A stretch of 64,000 bases of DNA from Astropecten irregularis (taxonomy: Eukaryota > Echinodermata > Asteroidea > Paxillosida > Astropectinidae), in contig OZ020257.1 of the NCBI GenBank assembly GCA_963971285.1, positions 12,228,602 to 12,292,601 of the forward strand, in the 5' to 3' direction. The notes under the pieces were generated by a model, which was not told the origin of the DNA, did no database searches, and saw nothing but the letters and a program-made list of their open reading frames with translations. The position numbers and the translations under genes are program-made. Below, piece after piece: positions 1-13,500 of this stretch (the stretch's first letter is position 1; the number at the start of each line of letters is the position of its first letter).

Positions 1-1426
1 ATTGCTTATAAGGAAAACAAATGAAACTGGGCGGGATTTAAAACTGTTTCCCGCCAAAACTGCCAGCCTATGCCAGGATGGTTTGAAAAGGTTAATGTAG
101 TCTACATGACTGATACAACAAGGATACACATTGAATATACTGCATTGTTTTTATTAGTAGTATCCGATAATATAACCAATTAGAATTATTCCCTAAAAAC
201 CATGTTGGTGTGCAAGATTATTAAGTCAAAGTTATTATATTCCAATTTTAAATTATAACATCTGTCATTATTCTGTATTTATGCATATAAAGCAATGTGT
301 GCACCACCAAATGGCCATTAAAATAAGAAGTACATACTTGGCCATATGATTCAACAACTGCGTTAACGCATGGTAGCAATCACAATCACAGTTTTGGTGT
401 TTATTTGTTTGTTTTTTATCTAAACAAATACACACCGTATAACAGCTAGTGACTTTGCAATGGTCAACATGCAGTTAACAGGCCATGTTTTCATTTGTTC
501 TGTTTTAACCTCATGTTCTTGGTTCTTGCACTTAATTGTCAGATGAAGTTTCTTGCTTTCGACCGATTTCACAGATTAGCACAACAAAAAATCTGCCAAG
601 TAATAAACGGGGCAAAAGATGAAGTTCTGCAATTTCCCTCTTGGACCACAGGGGTCAATTCAATACTGCTGCATGGAGAATTTCCGCTTAGCAAAAAAGG
701 AAAAAACTTGATACCAGCACACATTCCATGTTGGGTAATATTAATTGCAACATGGTGTTCGGCTGAAGTCATTTTGTTTTTTTATTCATTTTGTTTTTTG
801 TTTTGCTTAGCTAGATTTCTTGCTCATTGAGAACCTAATATGGTCAGCTTTAACCTTGGTACAATTAGCATAACAGCTTAGCAATCTTCCATGCGTTAGT
901 GAAATTGGGGCCTTGGTTACGACCAGCTTCCCTCAAACTCATTGGACCGTTCCGGCTTAATTTGCTCTTAAGCCCCGCCCACCTTAGCAACGCCACGTGT
1001 TTTACATGATACCACATGCGACTCCAAATGGTCAATGCGCACAGTTTGATTGACAGGACGGAAGGGTCCATTGTTTAAAAGTTCACAAATTTCTCACCTT
1101 ACGAAACACATCACATCTTCGCACAAGAATGTACTCTACCTAAGACGTGACCATAACCGAATACGACAGCACAGCCATCAAATAAACCCCCAAATCATTG
1201 TTATAATTATATATATCATCGTGTAATGTTGGTAAAAAAAACAAAAACATTTTCACCTTTAAAAATTAAATCTCAGAATAATTAGACTTTTTTGGAAAGA
1301 AAGGGAGGAAAACTTCACAAGAAGTCTTTTCCTTATTTATCACAAAATGTTACAAAATCTGCTTCCCTTATCTGAAAGAGCCCGAGCGATGATCGAGTTA
1401 ATTAAAGAATGAAGTATTACACGTTC
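1..1426. other. 3' flank of HACD3, no gene seen
   Basis: AT-rich sequence downstream of the HACD3 stop codon. The longest open frames are short, start at arbitrary points and have no splice or family support. The 3' UTR of HACD3 must lie in the part next to 1427, but I found no convincing polyadenylation signal close to the stop. One dispersed repeat (948-1072) is listed separately. Confidence 0.6.
948..1072 (+). repeat. dispersed repeat, partner at 43978-44138
   Basis: The stretch running from the CTCTTAAGCCCCGCCCAC motif to GGAAGGGTCCATT recurs in TICRR intron 8 in the same orientation, including TGGTCAATGCGCACAGTTTG. It has no coding potential and its type is unknown. Confidence 0.7.
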
Positions 1427-1509
1427 TCACTGGCTCTTGACTTTCTTCTTGTGCGATTGGAAGTGTTTCTGCCGTTGTTTCCACATATGACTCAGCAGGA
1501 ATGGACCAC
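1427..1509 (-). CDS. HACD3: HACD3 exon 11 (basic C-terminus and stop)
   Basis: Encodes HMWKQRQKHFQSHKKKVKSQ before TGA at 1427-1429. The Lys/Arg-rich tail fits a cytosolic ER-membrane tail. Confidence 0.9.
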
Positions 1510-4500
1510 CTGCAGAAAACATTCCAGAAGAGATAGCAGACTGTCAGAATTTGGGGTTGGGGGTAGAAAAATGTTTTAGAGTTTGGAAGGGGAGGGATGT
1601 AAAAGCACCTGGGAGGGCATGGAGGAAAAATATCAAATACCCTGAAGAAAAACGGGCTCTGAAAACTCACCCAGGGCGATGAAGCACATATGCACGTAGA
1701 GGTAATACTCGAAGCTGAACGCTATGTTGAGGTAGTTGGGCAGGGTCCATGAGAACAAGCCGGTCTCCCGGAAGAACGGGATTGCGATGTATGTCACGAT
1801 AGCTGCAAACACAAGACACAGTAATCAAAGTAAAGAGGGACCAAAACTGAGACAGAGCCTTACAGTCTTTTCCTCTTGCACTGCCGAAGCTAAAACAAGC
1901 AATATGCTGCTCAAAGTTCTTCAAATTCTGCCTGTGGTGATTTTCAGGTATGGCTAAGGATTGTAATTTAACTTTGGGGAATGCTGTACAATTTCAGACA
2001 TTAAGATAATTCAGGGGCATTCTCCTGAAGACGGCCAGACCCTACGTATTGGCCGGAACGTCGAGTTAACTGGCTCTTTCCAGAGCCACTCAATACTCAC
2101 AAAAGAGAGTAATATATACATCACTTGGGGTTACCGCAAACCTATGACTTTATGTACTTCCACCATGCATAGCCTCAAATCTGAATTGAAAATATTCTTT
2201 TTTATTCTGCTTTAAGCAAGAACTGTAATTAGAGGACAAAAGTTGCTCTCCTCTGTCTAACAGAACCCAGGCATAAGACCTATAACTGCAACAAACTGAC
2301 AGTGCTCAACGAGTACGGGCACTTGACAAATTTTTCTGACCCTACTTTGACCTCTATATGACCCTGACGTGACCTCTCACCTTCTGACATCAGCCCCAGT
2401 GGATACAGGGGCATCCACATGGTGTATCGTAACCAGGATACGACCTCACTCTCGTACTTCAAGACTGCAGTCATGTAATAGGGATACCTGGACAAATTTG
2501 GAGGGAAAAACCAAACCAAAATTACCAATTAATTGTATGCATCTCCCACTAAATGACCGAGACACCAAGCTTTAAAAAGTATTCCGTAAAGTGACATGGG
2601 ATCCATGGGCGTAGATCCCGGGGGGGCTAGGGGGGTTGCAACCCCCCCCCCCCCCCAGGTTTTCACTTTTTATATATATAAACAATGATTTTGTGCACAA
2701 ACGTATATGGAAGTACGACCCAGCTACAAAATCAACCCCCCCAGGTCTGAGGACGTGTCTACACCAGGCGCGGTTCTAGAGTCAAAATTTTGGGGGGGCT
2801 AGAAGAGCCATTATTTTTTGGGGGGCTGGAAGACCCAATATTTTGGGTTCTTCTAACACTCGCTTCTGCTATGTCTTATTAGGGGTCGAAAAACATTCAC
2901 ATTATAGCCCACACAACGCGTTTTTTATGTATTTGGTGCTTAATAACTGAAAAAATCCAGTATTTTCAAGAATTTTTTTTTTCACTTGCATTTTTTTTGG
3001 GGGGCTAGACAAAATTTTGGGGGGGCTACAGCCCCCCCTAGCCCCCCCCCCCCCCCCGTAGAACCGCGCCTGGTCTACACTACTGATGGGATCGCTCGAC
3101 TACGAAGAGGATTATCACACCAAGAGATTAAAGGCACAGTACAGGATTGGTCACATACCCCACAGAAATGTTCACAGATTTACGTATAACTCTCAGGGTA
3201 TGAAGATGGTGCTGGTTGAAACATAATTAAAATATTTCAACCTGAATTACTGTATTTATCCAGAAATTAGTAAAACAAAGACCAGAAACAGTTTTGATCT
3301 CGGGGTAAGATCAAAATGTTTTATAAGAAGAATTGAGTCAGGTTTTCTCTATTTCTCAGGACTCAGATGTCCGATTCAGCTCAAATTTTCACAGGTTTAT
3401 TATCTCATGTACATGTTTGATCAGACAAAGTGTGAGTGCTGTTCTGTGACCTTTAGCGATCATGTATTATACCTTTAATACTGAGTCCCTGATTCTGTCG
3501 CCAAACTCTTAACCCCGAAAAATCTGACAATTTAACGGTCCATCTGATCATCTCAAGGAGCTGTTATATGACCCAAAACTCCTTGAACTCCCAATCAACT
3601 TCAGTCAAGCTCTTAGTGTTCTCAATATAGGATACACTCTACCCAAAGCCTGGGGTCAATTTCACGAAGCCCTGTCATGTGATCAATCGTAACTCGAGTT
3701 ACAAACAGGGTTCTAGCCACGGTGGGCGGCGCTGGGCGGGCCAGCCCGGCATTGGTAATTTGCGCCCGGAACATAGGTCTGAAATAAACTCTGCCGCCCA
3801 GCACGAATTTCCGCAGAGTGAATAAAAGTATTGCCAATATCGTGAATTTTGCTCACATTCCTGAATAAAAGTTCACTGTTTTCTGTGTTTTGAAATGTGA
3901 AGCACTGATTCTCAATGATTACAAGACGATATAATTTCCAATTTTTAGCGTGGGCCTACCGTATATCTGTATGTAGTGAACTAGGACTCAACTTCACTTC
4001 TAGAGCCCACCACTAAAATTGTTCTGGCTAGAACCCTGGTTACAAAGGATATAACCCATCATAGGGGGGCCTATCCTACGTGGGACTTCAATGCACCAAG
4101 ACCTACGATTGATAGTAAGTTGCAATGAGTATGGTGAAATTGACCCCTGGACTACCATCAGAATCAGCTTGAGACAAAGTCAACTTGCTCGGCAAATATT
4201 CTTCTCCTGGAAAATCTTGACAACCAGTCCAAAATTTACCCTTAAAATTTACCTCAGATACTTTAGCATGATTGAATAGCAACTGTGTAGGTGGAAAGCA
4301 AACAACAACAAAAGGTCGTGACCCCTGACCTCAGCAGAGGCCTAGGTCATATGAGCTCTGGGGTCATACCTCACAACTTCTATGGCACCCCAGACAAGGA
4401 ACAGATAGCAGACAATCGGCTCCCCGTGGATGCTCTCATTGGGCATTATCACCATGAACAGCAGCAGGTTGCGACCTACGACCTTCACACAGAAAGAAAG

Positions 4501-7500
4501 AGAAGACATACATGTATGTTGAAGAGTCTTCATACTCCAAGATGCTCGACATGTGCCCTCGATTTCAAAGATTCTTCTACTGGACTTTCAATTAACAGAA
4601 TGCAGCTAGAATACCATCAAACCCTGTAATTTCTATCATTTTTTACTTGAATACTGTCACCTCAGTGTAGGTCATTATTCAAAATGTCCAAAAAACAAAA
4701 TTATTTCATGACCTCATTTTATTGCCTAGGTAAGCATATGGCCAATGAATTTCCCTATTGGGAAATAATAAAGTTCTTATTCTATTCTATTCAGAAAAGG
4801 TCATTATTTTTCGCAACAGATTTGTGTACATTCATCTCGGGCCTTTAAGTAATAGCCAACTTTTGACACTAAAATCAACCGTTTTATGCACAAAAAAAGT
4901 GTCAAATGTTACCTATGTATCGACCTTTCAAGACTGGTGTACGTGACAACAATACATGTTATTAGTTCACACAAAAAAGATTACACATGTAAAGTCTGTT
5001 TTCCTGGAGTTGTGCTGTCTGATCAGTATTCAAACGTCATACAAACCAAAACATTCCCTTAGTGTTATCAGCTTCAGAGTCCCAAAGAAAGCAAACCTGA
5101 CCTACCTGCAAGAAGGGGGCGGTCAGTCCGGATTTGACCAGGCCTACCAGCGGATGTATGATCTCCAAAGTGGCCATCAACTGGCACATGCCCAGCAAAT
5201 AGAAGGACTTCTCAAAGGCAGGAAGCATGTCATCTGACCAGTGAGGGAAAAACAAGCAAGAAACAGGTTCAGATGCCACTGATGCGAACAGCACATTGAA
5301 AACACAGGGTAATGTCAGCTAGAGGGGCACCTCCTTGTTACTTGTAGACACCCTGCTCGTCAAGGTTTTACCCAGGACTCTAATTTGTCCGTCCGAATTT
5401 GGACAAGGACTTTAAAAACAAGTAACAGAAGCAGTCTCCCAATGTCTACAGCCTGCCCAGAAACCACTCTAGCTAAAGTCACTCTGCTTTGACTTGCAGA
5501 CATCTTGGGCCTTTCTCAAAGTAAAATAAACCACCTGATTGTAATGCCATCTGATTGTCAGAAAATGAATGGACAGGTCTTTCCACTTACATTTACCGAA
5601 CCGGATGAACCAGACGAGGAGAAAGACGGCAATGTAGGTGTAGCCGATGAACTGGATCAGGTTGTAGATGAACAGGTAGGCTCGCTTGAGGTCATCATAT
5701 GCTGATCAAACAAGCGATAATCAGGACAGAATGATCAATTACGAGGGAGGGGAACAGAGGGGAAGATGGCAAAGTCTAGGCACTGCTTCTTGGGGCTTGG
5801 AACCCTCCCCAGCAGTCAATTTCACGAAGCCCTACGATTGATCGGAACTCCAATAACGAAGGATAATTACCCATCATATCCTACTTTGGGCTGCAATGCA
5901 TCATACACGTAGGTCCTACAATTGATAGTAAGTTATGAAATCGACCCCAAGTAACTTACACACGAGTTATTTGGACTAGAACCAAGTTGGACAAGCAAGC
6001 CACCACAGGAAGCCCTATAGCACACTCACCCTAACCTATATTTTCTTCCTGCCTTACTCAACCTAAACCAGCCCCAGCCAAACTTCATTATGGTGTTGTT
6101 GGACTTGAAAGAACTGAAATCCATCAATTTTGATCCATAACACTATCAAACAAGGACCAGGAGCCAATTTCCTAGAGCTGCTTAAACACAAAATGTGCTT
6201 AACAAGCACGAAAAAGTCTTCCTTGGTCAAACAGGATAACCAACCAAATTTTCTTCTGATGTTTACTGGTTTTGACTTGTATTCGGCCATTGTGTGCTGA
6301 GCATAACATTCACAAGGAGTTTTGGCTGGCATACTGATTTTATTTACCAAGGTTGTTGGTGCAAATTGACCCAAAGGTAGGACTGTGTGATACTGTTTGA
6401 AAAGGGGGTGGGGGAGCATTTCAGGGCGTCAGTCTCAAAGACTGGCAACAACACATCCGGCAGATTCATTGGTCTGTGATAAAGCGAGAGGTCCTGTTCC
6501 GAGAAGACCACAACTTGAAAACCAAACACTACTGCCAATTATTCATGTCAGGGTCTAATTATCACAAAAACTGCTTAACGGCAAAACACTGCTTAGAAAA
6601 TTGTGTATTCATGCTCCCGGTAAGCTAAAATCAACCGAGGACCAGTGGCAGACCAATATGCATGACATGGGACCAATTGGTTGGTAACCACTGTCAGCTA
6701 TATTAAAGCAAAATCATGTCTGTGCTTAAATTGCATACCTTTATCCTTGGTTTCCATGATTTCTCTCTCGATGCGTTTCAGCTGATCTTTCTGGTCTTGC
6801 TGAAGTTAAGGGGAAAAAAAGGAACACACCATTACATCAAAGCATGTAAATCACAACGAGAACACACAGGGGCCAACATCCAAAATCCACTTAAAGGTAG
6901 TATCATTGTAACTAAGTGAAGGGAGTTCACTTGGAGAGGAGATAACCAGATATCACACAAAGACACTATGGCAGCTGCCAAACTGATGGACGAGCAAACA
7001 GACCGGGTGTAAACTTCTAGAGGATGGTTTATTGATGTAGACTGTATACTGGAGATAGTGATTTATCAGGTACTGGATCAAGGTTACGAATAGATGGAGA
7101 ACTGTGGTGAAAGGTGATCAACCGTATGTGATGGGAACCGTGGTTACTGGGAAATAAACAGAAATGGGAGGCTAATAAATATACATGTAAACTTTACACA
7201 AGCCTACTACAGCGTGTATATATCATGAGCACACAACGTGATAAAAATAACAAACCTAAAATAGGGCCAAGTTTCTACTCTAAACTTCTCTTTCTAAAGG
7301 ATCTACCCATAAATCATATTATTATACTAGGAAGGCTATAGGTGGATGTACTCACAATTATCAGGTACGCACGGTTAGGGAAACGGTTGATTTTGACGGA
7401 AATTATCGGATTATTATGACTGTAAATGTGAAGGTGGTGAATGGACTTCCTGGAATGGTAATTGGCTTACACGGACGAATGAGGGCGCTCTTCAAATAAT

Positions 7501-10500
7501 CACTGCTAAATTTAGGGACTTTCTCACAGCCGCCCCCACATTTGGGTACTAAATGTGAAACCAAGAAAGTCTACAGTAAGTGTTCAACTGATGGGTGATC
7601 ATCATCTGGGGTGTGGCTGTCCTCGTCCTTGCACTCTGGAAGACGGATGAGACGAGCGACCGGTCTGGTGTATACCTTGTCACGGGCTCGGATCTTGGCT
7701 GCTCTCACACGGCCATCAGTGCCAGGATGTGTCTCGCATACCTTTCCCACCGGCCACTTTGCCCTAATCAGCTGGGGGTCGATGATCATGACGACATCTC
7801 CACAGACCAGGTCTCTGGCTTCTTTCTGCCACTTTTGCCGACTCTGTAGGCTGGGAAGGTAGGACGTGGTGAAGTGGGTCCAGAAATGGTCGGCAAGCAC
7901 CTGGCTATGGCGCCATCGTCGTCGTCCAATGGATCCGTCGGAAGTGTAGACGACCTGGGGAAGGGTAGGATCTGGCCGCCCCATCAAAAGCATGTTAGGA
8001 GTCATCGGGTCTATGTCGGCAGCATCCGAGGAGACATAGCCTAAGGGTTTCGAGTTGAGGATTCCCTCGACTTCTGCTAGGACGGTTCGAAGTACAGGCT
8101 CTGCAACTGACTGGTCTCCCAATGCAGCTCTCAAAGCGGTCTTGGTTGATTTCACTTCTCTCTCCCAGGAACCGCCGAAGTGGGGAGCATAAGGCGGGTT
8201 AAACTGAAACCGTACCTTCTGGCTTGCAAGCTGTTGGGACAGAGCTGGTGTCATGGCTGCAAAGGCGCTTTGTAGTTCTGCTTCTGCACCCTTGAAGTTG
8301 GTCCCGCAGTCGGACAGAATCTCGTAAGGCTTTCCCCTTAGGGAGGCGAAGCGGCGGAACGCCATCAAGAAGGCATCTGTGTCCAAGCTCTCCAGCAAAT
8401 CCAGGTGTACAGCACGTGTCGTCATACACTTAAAGATGACTCCCCATCTCTTCTCTGTGCGTCGACCAATCTTCACAACCATTGGTCCGAAGCAATCTAC
8501 ACCTGTTGAGTAGAATGCCGGCTTGAAGAGACGGAGCCTGGATGGGGGCAGGTCAGCCATCATAGGAACTTCAGGTTTAGCACGCCACTTGCAACAGTCA
8601 TTGCACTGGTGCTGGTGTTGGCGAATAGCTTCTCGGCCACGCAGGATCCAGAACTTCCTTCGTATTTCGGCGAGAACTCGTTCGGCTCCAGGGTGAAGGA
8701 GTCGCTGATCGTAGTCATGGATGAGTAGCTTGGTGACATGATGCTTCGGGTCAAGGATAATCGGGTGCTTGGCTTCATATGGGAGGTCGTCTGCCCGACG
8801 CAACCGGCCTCCAACTCGTAGCAATCCAGATGCCTCATCGTATTCGGGGTTCAACTGTGCCAATCTGCTTCCAGAGGGTATCTGCTTCTTCTGCATCAGA
8901 GCATGCACTTCCTGGGGGAAGGAGTCTCTTTGTGCCTGGAGCAGGAGTTGGGTCTCAGCGGCTTCTTCCCTTCCAACCAACGATGAAGAAGGTGTAGCAC
9001 CAGTGGCCGCCCCGTCTTGAAGCTGTTTGGCGGCCTGTATGAGGTCATTCCAGCTGCTGTACTGCACAAGATTAGGTACCTGAGGTTCTTGCACAGTGAC
9101 TGCTCCACAGAACGTCGCTCCTTTCAGTTCTGTGTTGTCCTCAGGTTCATTGGCCAAGGCATTTGTTGGCCATCGGTGAGGAGGCAGGGATAGAAAGGCT
9201 GGGCCATTTCTCCATCGGGGATCATCAGAGAGCTCGGCCACAGTCTTGCCACGGGTGATATCATCAGCTGGGTTGTTGGCTGTGTCGACGTAGTGCCAAT
9301 CCTCTGGACTTGTCAGGGACTGGATCTCTGCAACTCGGGTACCTACGAACACCTTGTATCTGCATGAATCAGACTTCAGCCAGCGAAGTACCGTTGTGGA
9401 GTCACTCCATAGGAGAATCTTCTGGATGGGAAGGGTGAACTCCTTTTTGAGCAGATCTGCCAACTGAGCACCGGTGAGTGCGGCGGAAAGTTCCAGCCTT
9501 GGGATGGACAGTTGCCGCTTGGGTGCTACCCTGGAACGGGATAGGATGAAGCTGGTATGGATACTGCCCTTGTGATCTTCAGTCCGCAGGTAAGCAACTG
9601 AGCCATAGATTCTTTCAGATGCATCGCTGAAGATGTGGATCTCTCGGCTGGCAGTGGTGGTGTTCACATAGGGTGGTGTGTAGCATCTTGACATATGAAG
9701 TTTTGGGAGGTCAGCAAGTTCGCTTTCCCATCTGCGCCATCTGGTGAGGATATCCCCAGGCTCAATGGGGTCATCCCAGGTTCTCTTGGACTTCCACAGA
9801 TCTTGGACAATAATCTTGGCCCGTGCAGCGAAGGGTGCAAGGAAACCAATTGGATCGTATTGGCTTGCCATGATCTTGTAGACGGTTCTGAGGTTGAGTG
9901 TCTGATAGCCAATAGGTCGATGCTTGTAGCTGAGATCGTCTGCATCACACTTCCACTGCAGCCCAAGTGTTGCCTCTGGCATATCGCTCTGGCCAAAGAC
10001 ATGCCAAAGGTCAAACCCATCTGATCTAGCTTCTGATGGTAGTTCTTCAACCACAGAGGGGAGGTTGCTTGCCCATTGGCGGATATTGAAGCCACCGGCT
10101 GCTAGCAAGGTGCGTGTCTTCACGACCAGTTCTTTCGCTGCTTCGGCTGAAGGGAGACTATCCAGGCAGTTGTCCACATAAAATGATTGCTGGACAGCGC
10201 GTGCAACTTCCTCGTTGCCCTTCTGGTTGTCAAGCACATGTTTCTGTAGGGCATAGGAGGCACAGCAGGGGCTACAAGTTGTTCCGAATGGGAGCACCTG
10301 CCATTCATAGACATCAGGCTTTGATTCTCTGTCCATGTTTCGCCAGATGAATCTCAGGAGGGGTCTGTCAGCTGGAAGGAGTCGTACCTGGTGGAACATC
10401 GCCTGGATATCCCCAGATACTGCTACCGGCTGCTGTCTAAATCTGAGGAGGACTCCAAGGAGGGATGCTCCAAACTGGGGTCCGGGTAGAAGATGGTTGT

Positions 10501-13500
10501 TCAGGACTTTCCCTTCATGTTCAAAGGAACAGTTAAAAACCAAACGTGGTTTTCCGTTGGTTTCAACGACGCGGTGTGGAAAGTACCATGTTTCCTCGGT
10601 CTGCTGGGCTTCTGCGTCATTGAGGACTCTCACATAGCCTGCATCGAGTAGCTTCTGAATCTTCTCCTTGTGGATTTCAGCAAGCTCGGGCTTCTTCTGA
10701 AGTCGTCTCTCAGTGCGTTTCAGGCTGGGGAGAACTGCTTCTTTGTCAGCATGGAACTGGGTGTTGTCATTACTACGCAAGAGGGGTGTAGCGTAGCGTA
10801 GTACTCCCTCGTCTTCAACACGAACTGTTTTTGCTTCAAGCAGTTCCACAGCATACTTGTCCTGCTTGGAACGGGTGACAATCCTGTCACTGGTGTAGGG
10901 AATCACATCAGCCTTCCACAATCTCTCAACTTGCTGCATGAGCTCATGGTTCTCTTGGCATGTGATGGTGTTGAAGCATTTCTGCTCCTCGAAGTGTTCC
11001 TTCAGAACTCCAGCAGGTCCCTGAAGTGTCCAACCTAGTCGGGTGCATACAGCCACTGGCGCTCCACTTGGGCCAAACTTCACAGGTTGCTGCGGGGTGA
11101 TGAGGTCTGAGTAGTCTGAGCCAATCAGGATCAACGGAGCTGCATTATTGATCTGAGGCAGTGGAATTCCACGCAGGTGTGGCCAACGTTTCTGTAGAGT
11201 TGTCACTGGGTAGGTGTATTCTGAAAGGCATAGAGCGTCAGCGGTGAAAGCTCCCTCTATGGTGTACTTGGTGTTGGGACATTCCCTTGGTGACAACTGG
11301 AGATTGACGGATCGACCTTCACATCGGAAAGGTAGCTGTTGAACGGTTGATAGGAGAATGCTATCCTTCTCCCCGTTGAGGTTGAGCTGCCTGACTGCGG
11401 GGTTGAGCACCATTGTTCGCATGGAGCCATCATCGAGTACGGCATATGTCTCGAGCTTGCCAGCAGGACCGTAGATGGTGATTTGGACGACCTTTAGCAT
11501 GACGTTGTGAGGACGAAGGGGCCGGTCAAGGTAAGTCATCTGGGTGGTAACTCCAACAGTGTAGATTTTGCTGGCTCCCCGTTGGATAGCGTCATGCAGA
11601 ACAGTCAAGTGGATCTCCTTGCAGAGGTTGCAGGGTTTCCTCAAGGTACACTGGTCAGGGTGATGGGTACGCCCGCACTTCCAGCATCTAGACTTCTCCT
11701 TCAGCCATTCGATGATTTGCTGATGTGTGAGTGACTTGAAGTCAGTGCAGCCATTCAAGTAGTGGTCGTTGTTATTGCAGCGGGGGCAAAAGGCGCTACG
11801 TTTGTCCTTGGATGGTGAACGTTGTGGAGATGACTTTCCTGATGTCTGTCTTTTGTCATCGGCAAGGAACACGGCGGTGGGCTGATTCACTTTCTTGCGG
11901 GGAAACTTGTCTCTCCTCTCTGGTCTCGGGTTATCCTCTCTGTAGACCATTGCTGCTTGCCCAGCAATCCTCTTTGCTCGTGACTGTACTTGCAACCAAT
12001 CCGCAAGATGACCCAGGGTGTAGGTCTGGTCAGAGTCGGCCTTCAGAATGCCCCGATTGATGCAGTGTTCCACAAATCTATCACGATATCCTGCAGGTAG
12101 TTTGCAGATCAGTCGGTCTACATGGGAACCACACTTGAGTTCATAGCCATTTTCCCCTTCCAGGGAGCGCAGCATTCCCACAAGTGAGTGGATCGAAAGT
12201 GCGAAGTCGTCAAAAGCAGCATGGTCTCCAAACTTGACGGGAGGCATGTTCATGATCGTGCCTATCTCACTCTGGACCAGTTGCCGTGGTTGACCATATT
12301 TGTCTTTGAGGGCTCGGAGTGCTGCAGAATATGGATTTGGGTCGTGCATGTATGCCTCTGCTAACCTCAGGATGCTTCCCCCTAGTCGTCCAAGCAGAAT
12401 TTGGTATTTGTACTGCTCGGTGAGGTGTGGATGAACATTGACGAGGTTGTCCAGGGCCATAGTCAGGAGTGCAAAGTCTCGTTCCTTGCCAGTGGTGAAG
12501 TGTGGAAGGGTAGGACGGGGTACGCCGTAGGATGAGGCGATCAATAGTTCTGTCATGTTAGGCATGACCGATGGTGTGTGCCATGCCGGATTGGCTGGTG
12601 ACTGCCCAACCACTGGCGAGGTACTTGGCTTTGGTGGCGTTGAGTAGGAGGTCGCACCTGGCATAGTAGATGAAACGTCTGTCCAGTTCGGTGTGACTGG
12701 TGATGCAGAGTGCAGTGTAGGAGGAGGGAGTGGCTGCTTAACCACTGTTGACATGACAGGGGTTGACGGCATAGGATGTGAGATTGCGGCTGGCGAGGGA
12801 GACGAGACAACCGGGGGAGGTGATGTGGCTGGTGACTGAGGTTTTGGCCTTACATCAGGCCAGGATGGAGGGGTCACAGTTGTAGTAGCTACAGAAGTGG
12901 TGGATGCTGTCTGGCAATTTCCACTGTATGTGACAGGTGACTTGGCAGGGGCCTCGGTAGGAATGGGATGTGCTGTCTCTTCTGTGGACACAGCGGGTAC
13001 CTCTGGCTGAGGTGTCTGTGGTTGAGGCGAAGTATCACCTGACTTGTGGTGCCGTGGAGATGCACCAGTCATGGAGGCGATAAGTTGTGCCTTCTGTAGC
13101 TCATGTTCAGCCTCTCTCAGTCGTCTTCTTCTGGAAAGTTGTGTATTCAGCTGCTCTCGCCGGCGCTGAGACTCTCTTTGAATCCTGTCTGCTCGTCTGC
13201 GAGCTGCAAGTGCCTCTTCCTCGGCAGCCATCCGTGCCTCAAAGGCTGCATCATCAAGTTGCCTCAGCTCTTCGTCTAGTTTGCTTTCTTCTTCGAGCTG
13301 GCGTTTCATCTCCTCAAGATTTTGTCTCTTCTTCTGTTCTTGCAGCTCGGCCTCCTGAGCGCTGCTCAGTGCAATTGAAGAATGACGGCTTGAGGCCACG
13401 GAGCCTTTCTCCCAACAGGAATCAGGTTTGGATTCATCCTCGTCTGCTCTGGACTTGGGATGGGGATCATAGGTAACAACAAAGTCGTCTAGGTGCCCTG

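Noticed and set aside
2080..2095. Histone gene 3' end
   Set aside because: No histone coding sequence on either strand nearby; the block is part of a dispersed repeat.
9664..10095. 143-codon minus-strand frame inside the BEL element
   Set aside because: Out-of-frame shadow of the pol ORF.
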